From contig CALGPA010000066.1 in NCBI GenBank assembly GCA_937960795.1, positions 1 through 17,805 of the forward strand: DNA of 17,805 bases. The letters are read 5' to 3'. Source of the DNA: an uncultured bacterium. GTDB lineage: Bacteria; Cloacimonadota; Cloacimonadia; Cloacimonadales; Cloacimonadaceae. Both the position numbers and the translations under genes were made by a program. Positions within the stretch are counted from its first letter, which is position 1; every line of letters begins with the position of its first letter. The notes under the pieces were generated by a model. The model worked only from the letters and a program-made list of their open reading frames with translations, searched no databases and had not been told where the DNA came from. This document shows positions 6,774 through 14,679 of the stretch, piece by piece.

Positions 6774-8168
6774 TCACCGGGGCATCACTAGGATCCGCTT
6801 TGTGGGATAAGCTTCGATCTTAACAAAATATAAGCCACTTGCCAGATCATCCAAAGAGATCCTTATCTCGGTTCCTGAGACCGGGATGCTCTTGACTTTC
6901 TGCGCTTTGAGATTGAATATTAAGATCGGGGTATGGATGTGTTTGGGACTTGATATGACTAGCTCGTCTGAGGCCGGATTGGGATACACTCTGATCTGTG
7001 GGCTCGGAATCTGCAGGTCATCTTGATTTGAGACGGGATTTTCCAGATAAAACTCTTGGATTTCATCTCCATTCGAGATTTCGATGTTGATCTTCTGCCA
7101 AGTTTCGGGCAGGGAAACCACCGGGCTTTGATAGCTCACTAGCTGAGTAAAATCAAGAGTTTGGGGATCCTGCGGCCAAAGTTCGGTTAGTCCGGGATCA
7201 TCATCAAAAGAAAAGCGCACGAACCGCGGAACATTGGCGTCCATATCCTGATAATCAAGAGAAACTTGCACCTGACCTTGCCAATAATCCGCAGCGATAT
7301 TGCTGATCTGGGGAGCGAATTCGTTTTGATCCTGAAGATGGTGAGCCTTCAGCAGGACATTGACTCCGTCGGTCATATCAGCCTGCTGGATTCCATTGAC
7401 CAAGGTGATCCTGGACGTCGTGAGGCTTGTGACACATAGTGGATAATCCGGATCATACCATGCTGCAAAATCAGCATCTGCCAAGAGATCCGCGATTGAG
7501 CAGGATAAGATCAGCCACTGGCCTTGCACGCTAAATTCTATATCTCCCAATCTGCTTAAGCCATCAAATCCCGAGCCTGATATCTTGTAAAGACCGGGGC
7601 CGATAAGGCTGCCTACCTCCACAGTATACATCAGCCCATAGACCGTGGGGTCGTCCTGTGGATCGGAAAAGGGCTCCACGATCACCGGCATGTAGGCGTA
7701 GTATGTAAATCCCGAGGAAACCGGATATGTGCCGGACGCAACTTTCATGGCAAAGTACAGACGTTCTTCGGTAAACGAGATCCTCCCGGCAAGTATATCC
7801 AAAGAAGCAGTCGGGAACAGATGGTCTCCCGCAGGATCATCCACAAGATATGTAAAATCAGCAAGCTCAGGCACACTGCTTGAGAAGACCGGGTTTATAA
7901 GAGCTTCACCCCAGGATCTAAAGCCAAGATATCCCTGTGTGCCAAGACTTCCCATCTTCCAGCCCGGGATCCACTCGGCAAGCTCCAGCTCCTGGATCTC
8001 CCCATCCACTGAGGCATAGAAGACACCGTCTCCCTCCAGTCGAGTGATAAATCCCAGATCCCCAGCTTCCGTGGGAGCATCCATGCCATAGATCATTTCG
8101 AAGCTTCGCGCTGCAAAAAGTGACGCACCAAAAACAAGTAAAACATACACAAGCAAGCACTTATTCAT
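6774..8168 (-). CDS. Secreted protein with type IX secretion sorting domain
   Basis: A 464-residue exported protein of otherwise unknown function. Residues 1-20 form a signal peptide (hydrophobic core, ending around SLFAA). The last 73 residues, from 392, are a Por/type IX secretion C-terminal sorting domain: IRVYPNPASDELVI with the PNP motif (396-398), then ILIFNLKAQKV, and the closing LASGLYFVKI. The middle is beta-rich with many Asp, Trp and Tyr and no catalytic motif I recognise; about 290-385 resembles an Ig/fibronectin-like module. The ATG (8168-8166) has AGGAG 5 bases upstream. It lies 8 bases after the barrel gene and is the last gene of the lon-led run. It is expected to cross the outer membrane and be released or surface-anchored. 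Confidence 0.85.
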   Translation of the reverse strand: MNKCLLVYVLLVFGASLFAARSFEMIYGMDAPTEAGDLGFITRLEGDGVFYASVDGEIQELELAEWIPGWKMGSLGTQGYLGFRSWGEALINPVFSSSVPELADFTYLVDDPAGDHLFPTASLDILAGRISFTEERLYFAMKVASGTYPVSSGFTYYAYMPVIVEPFSDPQDDPTVYGLMYTVEVGSLIGPGLYKISGSGFDGLSRLGDIEFSVQGQWLILSCSIADLLADADFAAWYDPDYPLCVTSLTTSRITLVNGIQQADMTDGVNVLLKAHHLQDQNEFAPQISNIAADYWQGQVQVSLDYQDMDANVPRFVRFSFDDDPGLTELWPQDPQTLDFTQLVSYQSPVVSLPETWQKINIEISNGDEIQEFYLENPVSNQDDLQIPSPQIRVYPNPASDELVISSPKHIHTPILIFNLKAQKVKSIPVSGTEIRISLDDLASGLYFVKIEAYPTKRILVMPR

Positions 8169-8176
8169 ATTATCTC

Positions 8177-8893
8177 CTAAAAGGTCTTTGATATATAGAC
8201 ACTGTATGCCTGATTGCGCAATGCTACAGGCTCAAAGAGATTATAGGTCGGCAGATGCAGATAGTCCCAACCCAAGGTAAATCTATATTCGATGGATAGC
8301 GGAAATGATCTGCCGAGATCTATGAAACCACCATAGACAAAGCTAAAGTCAAAGATATTGATATCTTTAAGATTGGAGCTTTCGCGAATATCAAACGTCG
8401 TGAAGCTGCCATCGTCATTGGGAAACCATACCGTCCCATCCAGATCATGATGTCCCTTCAGTTTTAGACTCATCGCGGTTCCTGTGACAGCCCAAAGATC
8501 CAGCTTGCCGACCGACAGCGTCTTAATCTTGAAAAGAACAGGGATCTCAAGATAGTCAATATAATATCTGACGTCCATAGTGGCAGGCTTGGCAAGCTCT
8601 TCATAGACTCCATCAAGCTCCATTGTGCTGATTCTGATCTTTTGCCGCGAACCCTTCATGGAATACAAAGCTTCAAAACCCAAACTGAGATTATCATTTG
8701 CCGCAAAATCCAAAAAAGCGCCGCCACTGATTCCTGCTCTGACGCCGGACTTCACATTGTAATCCTCGGCATCAGACTTGTTGCCATAGTGCTGCGAAAG
8801 ATTCATGCCAAGCTTTGCACCCCAAGTCGCAGGAGCTTGCGCACTCAGCATACCAAGATAAAATAGCAGCCCTAGCAGGACTCCCCACTTCAT
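8177..8893 (-). CDS. Outer-membrane beta-barrel protein, PorT-like
   Basis: A 238-residue protein with a signal peptide (MKWGVLLGLLFYLGMLSAQA). It then shows alternating amphipathic strands rich in Gly, Tyr and Phe, such as WGAKLGMNLSQHYG, LSLGFEALYSMKGSRQKI and FSFVYGGFIDLG. The C-terminal residue is Phe, as in many barrels recognised by the BAM complex. The start of the mature protein (GAKLGMNLS) resembles the PorT-family/outer-membrane barrel domain common in FCB bacteria. A GTG one codon upstream (8896) is possible, but the ATG at 8893-8891 has the better SD distance (AAGGA, 6 bases). That ATG overlaps the plsC stop by one base. Its specific role, pore or assembly factor, cannot be read. 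Confidence 0.8.
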   Translation of the reverse strand: MKWGVLLGLLFYLGMLSAQAPATWGAKLGMNLSQHYGNKSDAEDYNVKSGVRAGISGGAFLDFAANDNLSLGFEALYSMKGSRQKIRISTMELDGVYEELAKPATMDVRYYIDYLEIPVLFKIKTLSVGKLDLWAVTGTAMSLKLKGHHDLDGTVWFPNDDGSFTTFDIRESSNLKDINIFDFSFVYGGFIDLGRSFPLSIEYRFTLGWDYLHLPTYNLFEPVALRNQAYSVYISKTF

Positions 8894-9609
8894 CACATAT
8901 CCTTCAAAGCCAGAGCTATCTGATCATGGATGCTTGCCGCGAGAGCATGTTTATCATGATAGAGCGGGTCTTCGGGAGTAATCGGCGCCAGCACCCGCAT
9001 CTTCAAAGTGATCCTATGGATCCCCTTATCGATCTCATGCGCCTTCCAGCTATCCTTGATCGCCAGAGGGACGATCGTAGCCTTTGCCATCATAGGTAGC
9101 TTGAAGCTCCCCAGATGAAAGTCTCCCATTTCCTCTCCCCTGCTGCGAGTTCCCTCCGGAAAGATCACCATCGGATGACCCGCTTTGATGACTTCCGCAC
9201 TTCTTACAAACGATTCCATTGCTTTTCTGGCTGAGCCCCGATCGATAAACACACAAGGGATCTCTTTCATCCACCAAGATAGGACGGGGATCTTAAATAG
9301 CTCTTGCTTGGCGATGAAGCCCGAAGGTTTGTCCACAAAGCCCAAAACCAGCGGGATGTCAAACATCCCCTGATGATTTGCCACAAAGCAGATCCGATTG
9401 TGCTCCGGGAGCAAGTCTTGCCCGGAAATCTCCACTTCCGAGCCCGTGCTAAGGACGGTCCTGCGACCCCAAAAACGAGTGCAGATCCAGACCAGTCTCC
9501 GATATGCTCGGTGGGGCAAGATCAATTTGCAGATGATCAGCAAAAAGTATGCCAGCATACACAGCAACATAAAGAAGATAAACCAAATTTTCCAAAGGAT
9601 AGATTTCAA
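8893..9609 (-). CDS. plsC: 1-acyl-sn-glycerol-3-phosphate acyltransferase
   Basis: A 238-residue membrane-associated acyltransferase expected to acylate lysophosphatidic acid to phosphatidic acid in phospholipid synthesis. An N-terminal hydrophobic segment (about 8-31) anchors it. Motif I is NHQGMFD with His79 and Asp84 (HX4D). Motif II includes FIDRGSARKAM (121-131), and motif III is FPEGTRS (150-156). The start is TTG (9609-9607) with an excellent GGAGGT 3 bases upstream and no better ATG nearby. It begins 10 bases after the deacetylase stop and overlaps the barrel gene by one base. A lipid A- or glycolipid-directed acyltransferase of the same fold cannot be excluded. Confidence 0.88.
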   Translation of the reverse strand: MKSILWKIWFIFFMLLCMLAYFLLIICKLILPHRAYRRLVWICTRFWGRRTVLSTGSEVEISGQDLLPEHNRICFVANHQGMFDIPLVLGFVDKPSGFIAKQELFKIPVLSWWMKEIPCVFIDRGSARKAMESFVRSAEVIKAGHPMVIFPEGTRSRGEEMGDFHLGSFKLPMMAKATIVPLAIKDSWKAHEIDKGIHRITLKMRVLAPITPEDPLYHDKHALAASIHDQIALALKDM

Positions 9610-9619
9610 GCGACCTCCC

Positions 9620-11056
9620 TTATTTCACCCATTCATCATAGATTTCACTTAGGCTGGTGACCCAAGCTCCTTCTGCCAAAGCAGTTTTTATGGTTTTCCA
9701 ATACAGCCTTCCCCAAAGCGGGTAATCAATCGGATCAAATGTGGTATTGTGCCACAAGACGGTCAGATGTGACTGATAGCGAGATGCCACCCGAATGAGT
9801 CGCTTCAAACTACTGCGGGCAGAAAAGTAGTTCTTGTTCATCGCCTTGGGCGAATTCAAGCTAGTGTCCATCACAATCAGTGGAATCTCCAAGACCCTAA
9901 AGGGACGATTTTCAGCTATATTGAAGGGATAGAAGGGGAATGATGTGCCTGCCCGGAAGCCGATGTTTTCCCAGTATCCCAAAGTGCTATCAAATTGAAT
10001 GCCGTGTGATTCGAGCAGCGCAAAGCTCTCTTGATAATCAAAATGCAGATAGTGTGTGCGAAATCCCCTTGGCTTCAGTCCAAGCTCACGCAGTTGACCC
10101 AGCTCCCTTTTGAGGATTTCGGGGTCAAAGGCAGACTTAGGCGAGCCGTGAAGCCCGAGATCTTGATCTGCCAAGAGATCGATGATCTCCTCTCGAAGTT
10201 TGACATCGCCGATATAATTCTGCCGCTCATCCTCATAGTCAGACGCACCCATCAAAAACCACGTGGATCTCACTCCCAGATCCTCCTCTTTGGTCTTGAT
10301 CTTGCGCAGCTGTTTGAAGTGGTCGTAGCTAAGCTTCTTGTGCAGATAGTGCCCGACCAGCTTAAACAAAGCCGCCAAAGGACGCGTATGCAGGCTATGC
10401 AGGTTGTATTCCATGACCCGGATAAAGCTCTTTGAGTCCCAAAAGTTCCAGTAATCGATGTCGTGCGAAAGCCCCATCGCAAAGCGGAACTTCTTCTTCC
10501 AATTGACATCCCGGACATACTCCGGCAAGACCCTTTCCAAGGCAAACAGGATTATGCGGATATAGACGTCCACCACCGGTGTCTCAGTGAAGTCCCAGCG
10601 ATATTGCAAGCTTTGTTTATATTCGACCCGACTCTGAGTGATGCCCTTTTGGCTGAAGATATATTCGTGCCAGCAGGTCAGGAAATAGAAGCCTCCGGCG
10701 ATCACATCCTTGCGCACAATGCAGGAATCAGCCGTGAATGAATAGATGCTGCCTCCTTCAGAAAAAAGAAACGGAATGTACTGCCCCTGAAACTTGCGGA
10801 AGTTCACTTTCTCAAGAGGATAGAGCTCCTGCATCTCAAAGAAATCTGCTGTCTTTGGGTCAAACAGGATGCGGATCGGATATTCCCTATCCGGCTCGGG
10901 ACCATAATACAGATGCGCAGCCTCAAAGTGAGTCCCATAGATGAACTTGGGATTGAGCCGAAGTATATAACAATATGTCCGCAGCACAAATTCCGCCTTG
11001 GGAATATAGTGCTGCGGCAAGTTCAAGAGTATGTTTATATTGGGATACTTCTCCAT
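9620..11056 (-). CDS. NodB-like polysaccharide deacetylase family protein
   Basis: A 478-residue protein with two parts. Residues 1-190 form an N-terminal region of a kind found before NodB domains in FCB bacteria (I believe the DUF7033 type; not verified). From 191 a NodB-type carbohydrate esterase domain follows. It has GLSHDIDYW with His198, Asp199 and Asp201 (catalytic base and metal site), GLHGSPKS with His303 (metal-ligand motif), RGFRTHYLHFDY (330-341), FDSTLGY (355-361) and VLWHNTTFDP with His436. No signal peptide is seen, so it may act in the cytoplasm, for example on a polysaccharide precursor. It begins 9 bases after lon and has no obvious SD. Substrate unknown. Confidence 0.8.
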   Translation of the reverse strand: MEKYPNINILLNLPQHYIPKAEFVLRTYCYILRLNPKFIYGTHFEAAHLYYGPEPDREYPIRILFDPKTADFFEMQELYPLEKVNFRKFQGQYIPFLFSEGGSIYSFTADSCIVRKDVIAGGFYFLTCWHEYIFSQKGITQSRVEYKQSLQYRWDFTETPVVDVYIRIILFALERVLPEYVRDVNWKKKFRFAMGLSHDIDYWNFWDSKSFIRVMEYNLHSLHTRPLAALFKLVGHYLHKKLSYDHFKQLRKIKTKEEDLGVRSTWFLMGASDYEDERQNYIGDVKLREEIIDLLADQDLGLHGSPKSAFDPEILKRELGQLRELGLKPRGFRTHYLHFDYQESFALLESHGIQFDSTLGYWENIGFRAGTSFPFYPFNIAENRPFRVLEIPLIVMDTSLNSPKAMNKNYFSARSSLKRLIRVASRYQSHLTVLWHNTTFDPIDYPLWGRLYWKTIKTALAEGAWVTSLSEIYDEWVK

Positions 11057-11065
11057 GTGAGGCAG

Positions 11066-13390
11066 CTACTTATCGTTTTGCAGGATCACTTTTTTAAGTA
11101 CATCTGCCACATCGGTCACGAAGCTGATCTCCATTCCTGATAGGATCTCTTCAGAAAAATCTGCGATGCTCTCTCTATTCTCTTCCGGCAAAATGAGCTT
11201 CTTGATCCCGGCGCGCTTGGCGGCCAGCATCTTTTCTTTGAGCCCCCCGATGGGCAGAACTCTGCCTTGCAGAGTCACCTCACCCGTCATGGCGATATCA
11301 TGTTTGACCTTCTTTTGCATAAAAAGTGAGGCCAAAGCTGTAGTAAGCGTGATCCCGGCTGAAGGTCCATCCTTGGGCACAGCACCCGCCGGAAAATGGA
11401 TGTGAATATCGTAGGACACAAAATCCTTGGGATTGATCTTTAGCTGTGTATGATGCGCCTTTAGATAGCTAAGTGCTATCCGTGCGGATTCCTTCATCAC
11501 TTCGCCCAATAGTCCGGTGAGGATCACCGCTCCCTTGCCGGGCATCCTAGTGGTCTCACAAAAGAGGATCTCGCCGCCATAGCTTGTCCATGCCAAGCCG
11601 GTGGCGATTCCGATCTCCGCTTTGCGATTGGCCATTTCGTGATTAAACTTCCGTGGTCCCAGATACTTTGCGATATCCTTTCCGGAGATGCTGATCGCAT
11701 TGTTCTCTCCGTTAGCTACTTCACGTGCAATCTTGCGGAAGATAGCGCCAATCCGACGCTGAAGATTCCGCACACCTGCTTCTCGCACATAGTGTCGGAT
11801 CAGCTCCTGTAATGCGCTTTTGTTGAATCTGAGATCCACGCCAGCAAGCCCATTGTCTTCTTTTTCACGAGGAATGAGATATTTTCTTGCGATCGCGATC
11901 TTATCATGCTCCAGATAGCTGGTAAATTCGATGATCTCCATGCGATCACGCAGAGCCGGCGGGATGGTATCCAGAGAATTTGCAGTGGTGATAAACATCA
12001 CCTCCGATAGATCAAAAGGAAGATTCAGATAGTTATCCACAAAGCTGTTGTTTTGCTCAGGATCCAAGACTTCCAAAAGAGCTGACGCGGGATCTCCGCG
12101 AAAATCTCTGCCCAATTTATCAATCTCATCCAGCATAAAGACAGGGTTTGCCGTCCCTTGCCGCTTGATCTCTGTGATGATCTTCCCCGGCATAGCACCG
12201 ATATAGGTGCGCCGATGTCCGCGAATCTCAGCTTCATCATGGATCCCACCCAAAGACATGCGGATAAACTTGCGATTTAGAGCATTTGCCATTGAGCGGC
12301 CGATCGATGTCTTGCCGGTGCCGGGAGGCCCCACAAAACATAAGATCGGGCCCTTGAGCTGCCCCTTCAGCTTTTTCACGGCAATGTATTCCATGATCCT
12401 TTCTTTGGGTTTCTGAAGTCCATAGTGGTCTCGCGTCAGGGTTCGCTCTATCTTCTTAAGGTCAAGGCTGTCCTTGCTATATGTGCGCCAGGGGATATTC
12501 ACTATCCAATCCAGATAATTGCGGATTACTCCATATTCACTGGATGCGGGCTGCATGACAGACAGACGCTCGAGCTCGTCTTTTGCCACATCCAAGACGT
12601 AATCCGGAAGATCATTCTTCTCTATCAGCTCCTGCCACTTATAGATCTCCTTGCTCACTTCATCTGTTTCGCCCAGTTCGCGGCGAATGGCCTCCATCTG
12701 CTCGCGCAGATAGTAGCGTCTTTGGTCCTCATTCATCTCCAGCTGGATATTGCTGCGGATGTGATTTTCTAGGCGCATCTGCCGAATCAGCTCAGCAAGC
12801 ACGTTGTTCAAGAACTTAAATCGCTTTTTGGTATCCACCAATTCCAAGATCCTCTGTCGATCAGAGATCTGCAGTTCTATGTTACCGGCGATGATATCTG
12901 CCACTCTTCCGGATTGTTTGATGTTTGCCAGCCCGGAGATCATCTCTTTGTTGAGAAGACTGCTTTCTTGTGCTACTTTGTCAAGCAATTCCAGTGCTAT
13001 AGTCCGATATGCTTCGATCTCCGTGTCTTCATTCTGAGGCTCGGGAATCACTTCTACGTCGACCATCATAAAAGGTTGGCGTTGCACCAGCTTCTGCATG
13101 CGGATGCGTGAAGTTCCCTGCAAGAGCAAGGAAATGCTCCCGTCCTGATTGCGCAGCATGCGCAGTATGGTCACGGCTGTGCCGATGGATTCCAGCTGGC
13201 TATTTTCACCATCAGATCCTTTATCCAAATAGAATGCCATCAATTTATCATGAGAAAGCGCATGATCAATCACCAATTTGGATTCCTCATCTGTCACCAC
13301 CAGTGGCATAAGCAGATAGGGAAACATCACCACGTTGCTCATATGCAAGACGGGTAATGTCCTAGGAATCCTGCTATTAGTATCTTCCAT
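11066..13390 (-). CDS. lon: ATP-dependent protease La (Lon)
   Basis: A 774-residue cytoplasmic protease that degrades misfolded and regulatory proteins. It has an N-terminal LON substrate domain (from about residue 10, LPVLHMSNVVMFPYLLMPL) and a coiled-coil linker. The AAA+ module carries Walker A GPPGTGKT (354-361) and Walker B VFMLDEIDK. The C-terminal S16 peptidase domain has catalytic Ser677 in PKDGPSAG and Lys718 in GGLKEK. Length is close to other LonA proteins. The ATG (13390-13388) has AAGGAG 6 bases upstream. The next four genes follow with gaps of 10 bases or less, so lon appears to head an envelope-gene operon. Its promoter in 13391-13554 is not clear to me. Confidence 0.97.
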   Translation of the reverse strand: MEDTNSRIPRTLPVLHMSNVVMFPYLLMPLVVTDEESKLVIDHALSHDKLMAFYLDKGSDGENSQLESIGTAVTILRMLRNQDGSISLLLQGTSRIRMQKLVQRQPFMMVDVEVIPEPQNEDTEIEAYRTIALELLDKVAQESSLLNKEMISGLANIKQSGRVADIIAGNIELQISDRQRILELVDTKKRFKFLNNVLAELIRQMRLENHIRSNIQLEMNEDQRRYYLREQMEAIRRELGETDEVSKEIYKWQELIEKNDLPDYVLDVAKDELERLSVMQPASSEYGVIRNYLDWIVNIPWRTYSKDSLDLKKIERTLTRDHYGLQKPKERIMEYIAVKKLKGQLKGPILCFVGPPGTGKTSIGRSMANALNRKFIRMSLGGIHDEAEIRGHRRTYIGAMPGKIITEIKRQGTANPVFMLDEIDKLGRDFRGDPASALLEVLDPEQNNSFVDNYLNLPFDLSEVMFITTANSLDTIPPALRDRMEIIEFTSYLEHDKIAIARKYLIPREKEDNGLAGVDLRFNKSALQELIRHYVREAGVRNLQRRIGAIFRKIAREVANGENNAISISGKDIAKYLGPRKFNHEMANRKAEIGIATGLAWTSYGGEILFCETTRMPGKGAVILTGLLGEVMKESARIALSYLKAHHTQLKINPKDFVSYDIHIHFPAGAVPKDGPSAGITLTTALASLFMQKKVKHDIAMTGEVTLQGRVLPIGGLKEKMLAAKRAGIKKLILPEENRESIADFSEEILSGMEISFVTDVADVLKKVILQNDK

Positions 13391-13554
13391 TTTGCACTCC
13401 TTGATTTATCTTTTTACCATATGGATAAGGCTTTTTAACTAAAAGGCAAGATTCAATCTGATTGGGTTTTTGACAAGATATATTTTTCCCGGCAGATTGA
13501 CACCGGGTCTGATTGCCCGATATACCTGGCTCCACAGATAGATTTCCAAGATTC
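13391..13554 (-). other. lon upstream region
   Basis: 164 bases separate the PII-like gene from lon. On the minus strand TTGTCA occurs at 13474-13469, but no strong -10 box follows at the right distance. A small palindrome CAATCTGATTG lies at 13454-13464, and a 5-base-pair CCGGG hairpin spans 13488-13507 without a T-tract. There is no clear terminator for the upstream operon, so some read-through into lon is possible. Confidence 0.4.
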
Positions 13555-14679
13555 TCAGCGTCGGGCTTTCCTGATGGCTTGAGCTCGATAGGTAAATGCC
13601 TTTTGAACCGGTAAGGTAAACAGCAGCGCTTTAGAAGAATCCTCAAAACACCCGGTTTTTCTAAGAGATTGGGCTATAGCTTGTACTTGGGATGTGGGCA
13701 CGATCATCTTGCATACTTCACGAGCATAGCGTCTGAGATTGAGTTCATCATCCAAGCTTTGATAACGCAATTTGCAGATTGTCGCCCCGGGTGCTCCGCT
13801 GCGCATGGCCGCCTCAGTGAGCTGAGTGCCTCGCCCTTCTTCACAGATGAGATTTATCTCAGTTAAGTGAATCAAGAAATTACGGCGTCTGGGGGTTTCC
13901 CTCTCTAGGGATGATTTTCGCCACTCCATCCCCCCTTTCAGGGAGTCAATTGCCGAAACCATCTGTTCCACACTCGCCGCTTGGTTTGTTCGTGTCCGGG
14001 CGATCTTCGTATCCACTATTCCTCGCCTGATCGGATAGACATATGCGATCCCCCGACCCGCCTCATCTAGCTTTCCCTCCGCTATATAGAGCTCCATCAC
14101 GGCATCAGTATCATGTTTGCTCAAGACAAGATTGATCAGCTCCTTCTCCGGCGGAATGGTGATCCTTAAAAGCCCCAGCCTATCCCTAGCCCCAGATCCT
14201 TCGCCATAGGTCGTTGCCGGAACGCTGGCTCCATAATTTAGGGAGATCCGGGTGATTTTCTCGCCATCCCCCCTTTGGACAATGCAGGAGACTCCAACCA
14301 GTTGAGTGTAGAAATTCTGATTTTGCTTTGCCTTAAAATGTATCTCCTGCCGCTGAAGATAATCCGGATGCTGGTCTTCCAGTCCGATTTCCTGACTGTA
14401 TATACTGCCTTTCCCCGGACTTCTAAGATCATATTTGATCGATATATAGCTTAACACTGCGATCTCATCGTCCTCCTTTACAAAGAGGCTTAGGATCTCG
14501 ATTGGATAACTGATCAGGGCTCGGTGGCTAAAAATATTTGTGAATCCCTTGCTTTTGTCCAAGAGAGAGTTTCTTCCGGTCTCCACAAACAAATGACGAA
14601 TTCCCATTGCAAAAAGATCCGCAATCACAGAATCCGAAATTGCCTTGGGGACTATGATGGAGATCTTGATCATCTTCAT
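13555..14679 (-). CDS. Multi-domain PII-like signalling protein paired with DUF1538
   Basis: A 374-residue soluble protein with PII-like (GlnB-fold) features. The clearest unit is 128-222. It has a strand and helix around IVQRGDGEKITRISLNYGAS, a GEGSGARDRLGLL stretch where the T-loop would lie, a second strand-helix pair, and a B-loop-like LDEAGRGIAYVYPI. Residues 268-364 form another unit (LICEEGRGTQLTEAAMRSGA, later ALLFTLPVQKAFTY). Residues 4-98 look like a more diverged third unit (IVPKAISDSVIADLFAMGIR, later SPGKGSIYSQEI). Classical PII is a homotrimer of about 112-residue chains that senses ATP/ADP and 2-oxoglutarate. Canonical ATP-binding residues are not obvious here. The ATG overlaps the DUF1538 stop (ATGA), with GGGGAG 6 bases upstream. 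PII-like membership is fairly sure; ligand and partner binding are inferences. Confidence 0.78.
   Translation of the reverse strand: MKMIKISIIVPKAISDSVIADLFAMGIRHLFVETGRNSLLDKSKGFTNIFSHRALISYPIEILSLFVKEDDEIAVLSYISIKYDLRSPGKGSIYSQEIGLEDQHPDYLQRQEIHFKAKQNQNFYTQLVGVSCIVQRGDGEKITRISLNYGASVPATTYGEGSGARDRLGLLRITIPPEKELINLVLSKHDTDAVMELYIAEGKLDEAGRGIAYVYPIRRGIVDTKIARTRTNQAASVEQMVSAIDSLKGGMEWRKSSLERETPRRRNFLIHLTEINLICEEGRGTQLTEAAMRSGAPGATICKLRYQSLDDELNLRRYAREVCKMIVPTSQVQAIAQSLRKTGCFEDSSKALLFTLPVQKAFTYRAQAIRKARR

Noticed and set aside
13488..13507. Hairpin CCCGG/CCGGG before lon as terminator of the DUF1538 operon
   Set aside because: Only 5 base pairs with a 10-base loop; on the minus strand it is followed by A-rich, not T-rich, sequence.
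13377..13646. Minus-strand frame of 89 codons between the PII-like gene and lon
   Set aside because: It overlaps the end of the PII-like gene in another frame and runs over the lon leader and start; composition is not protein-like.
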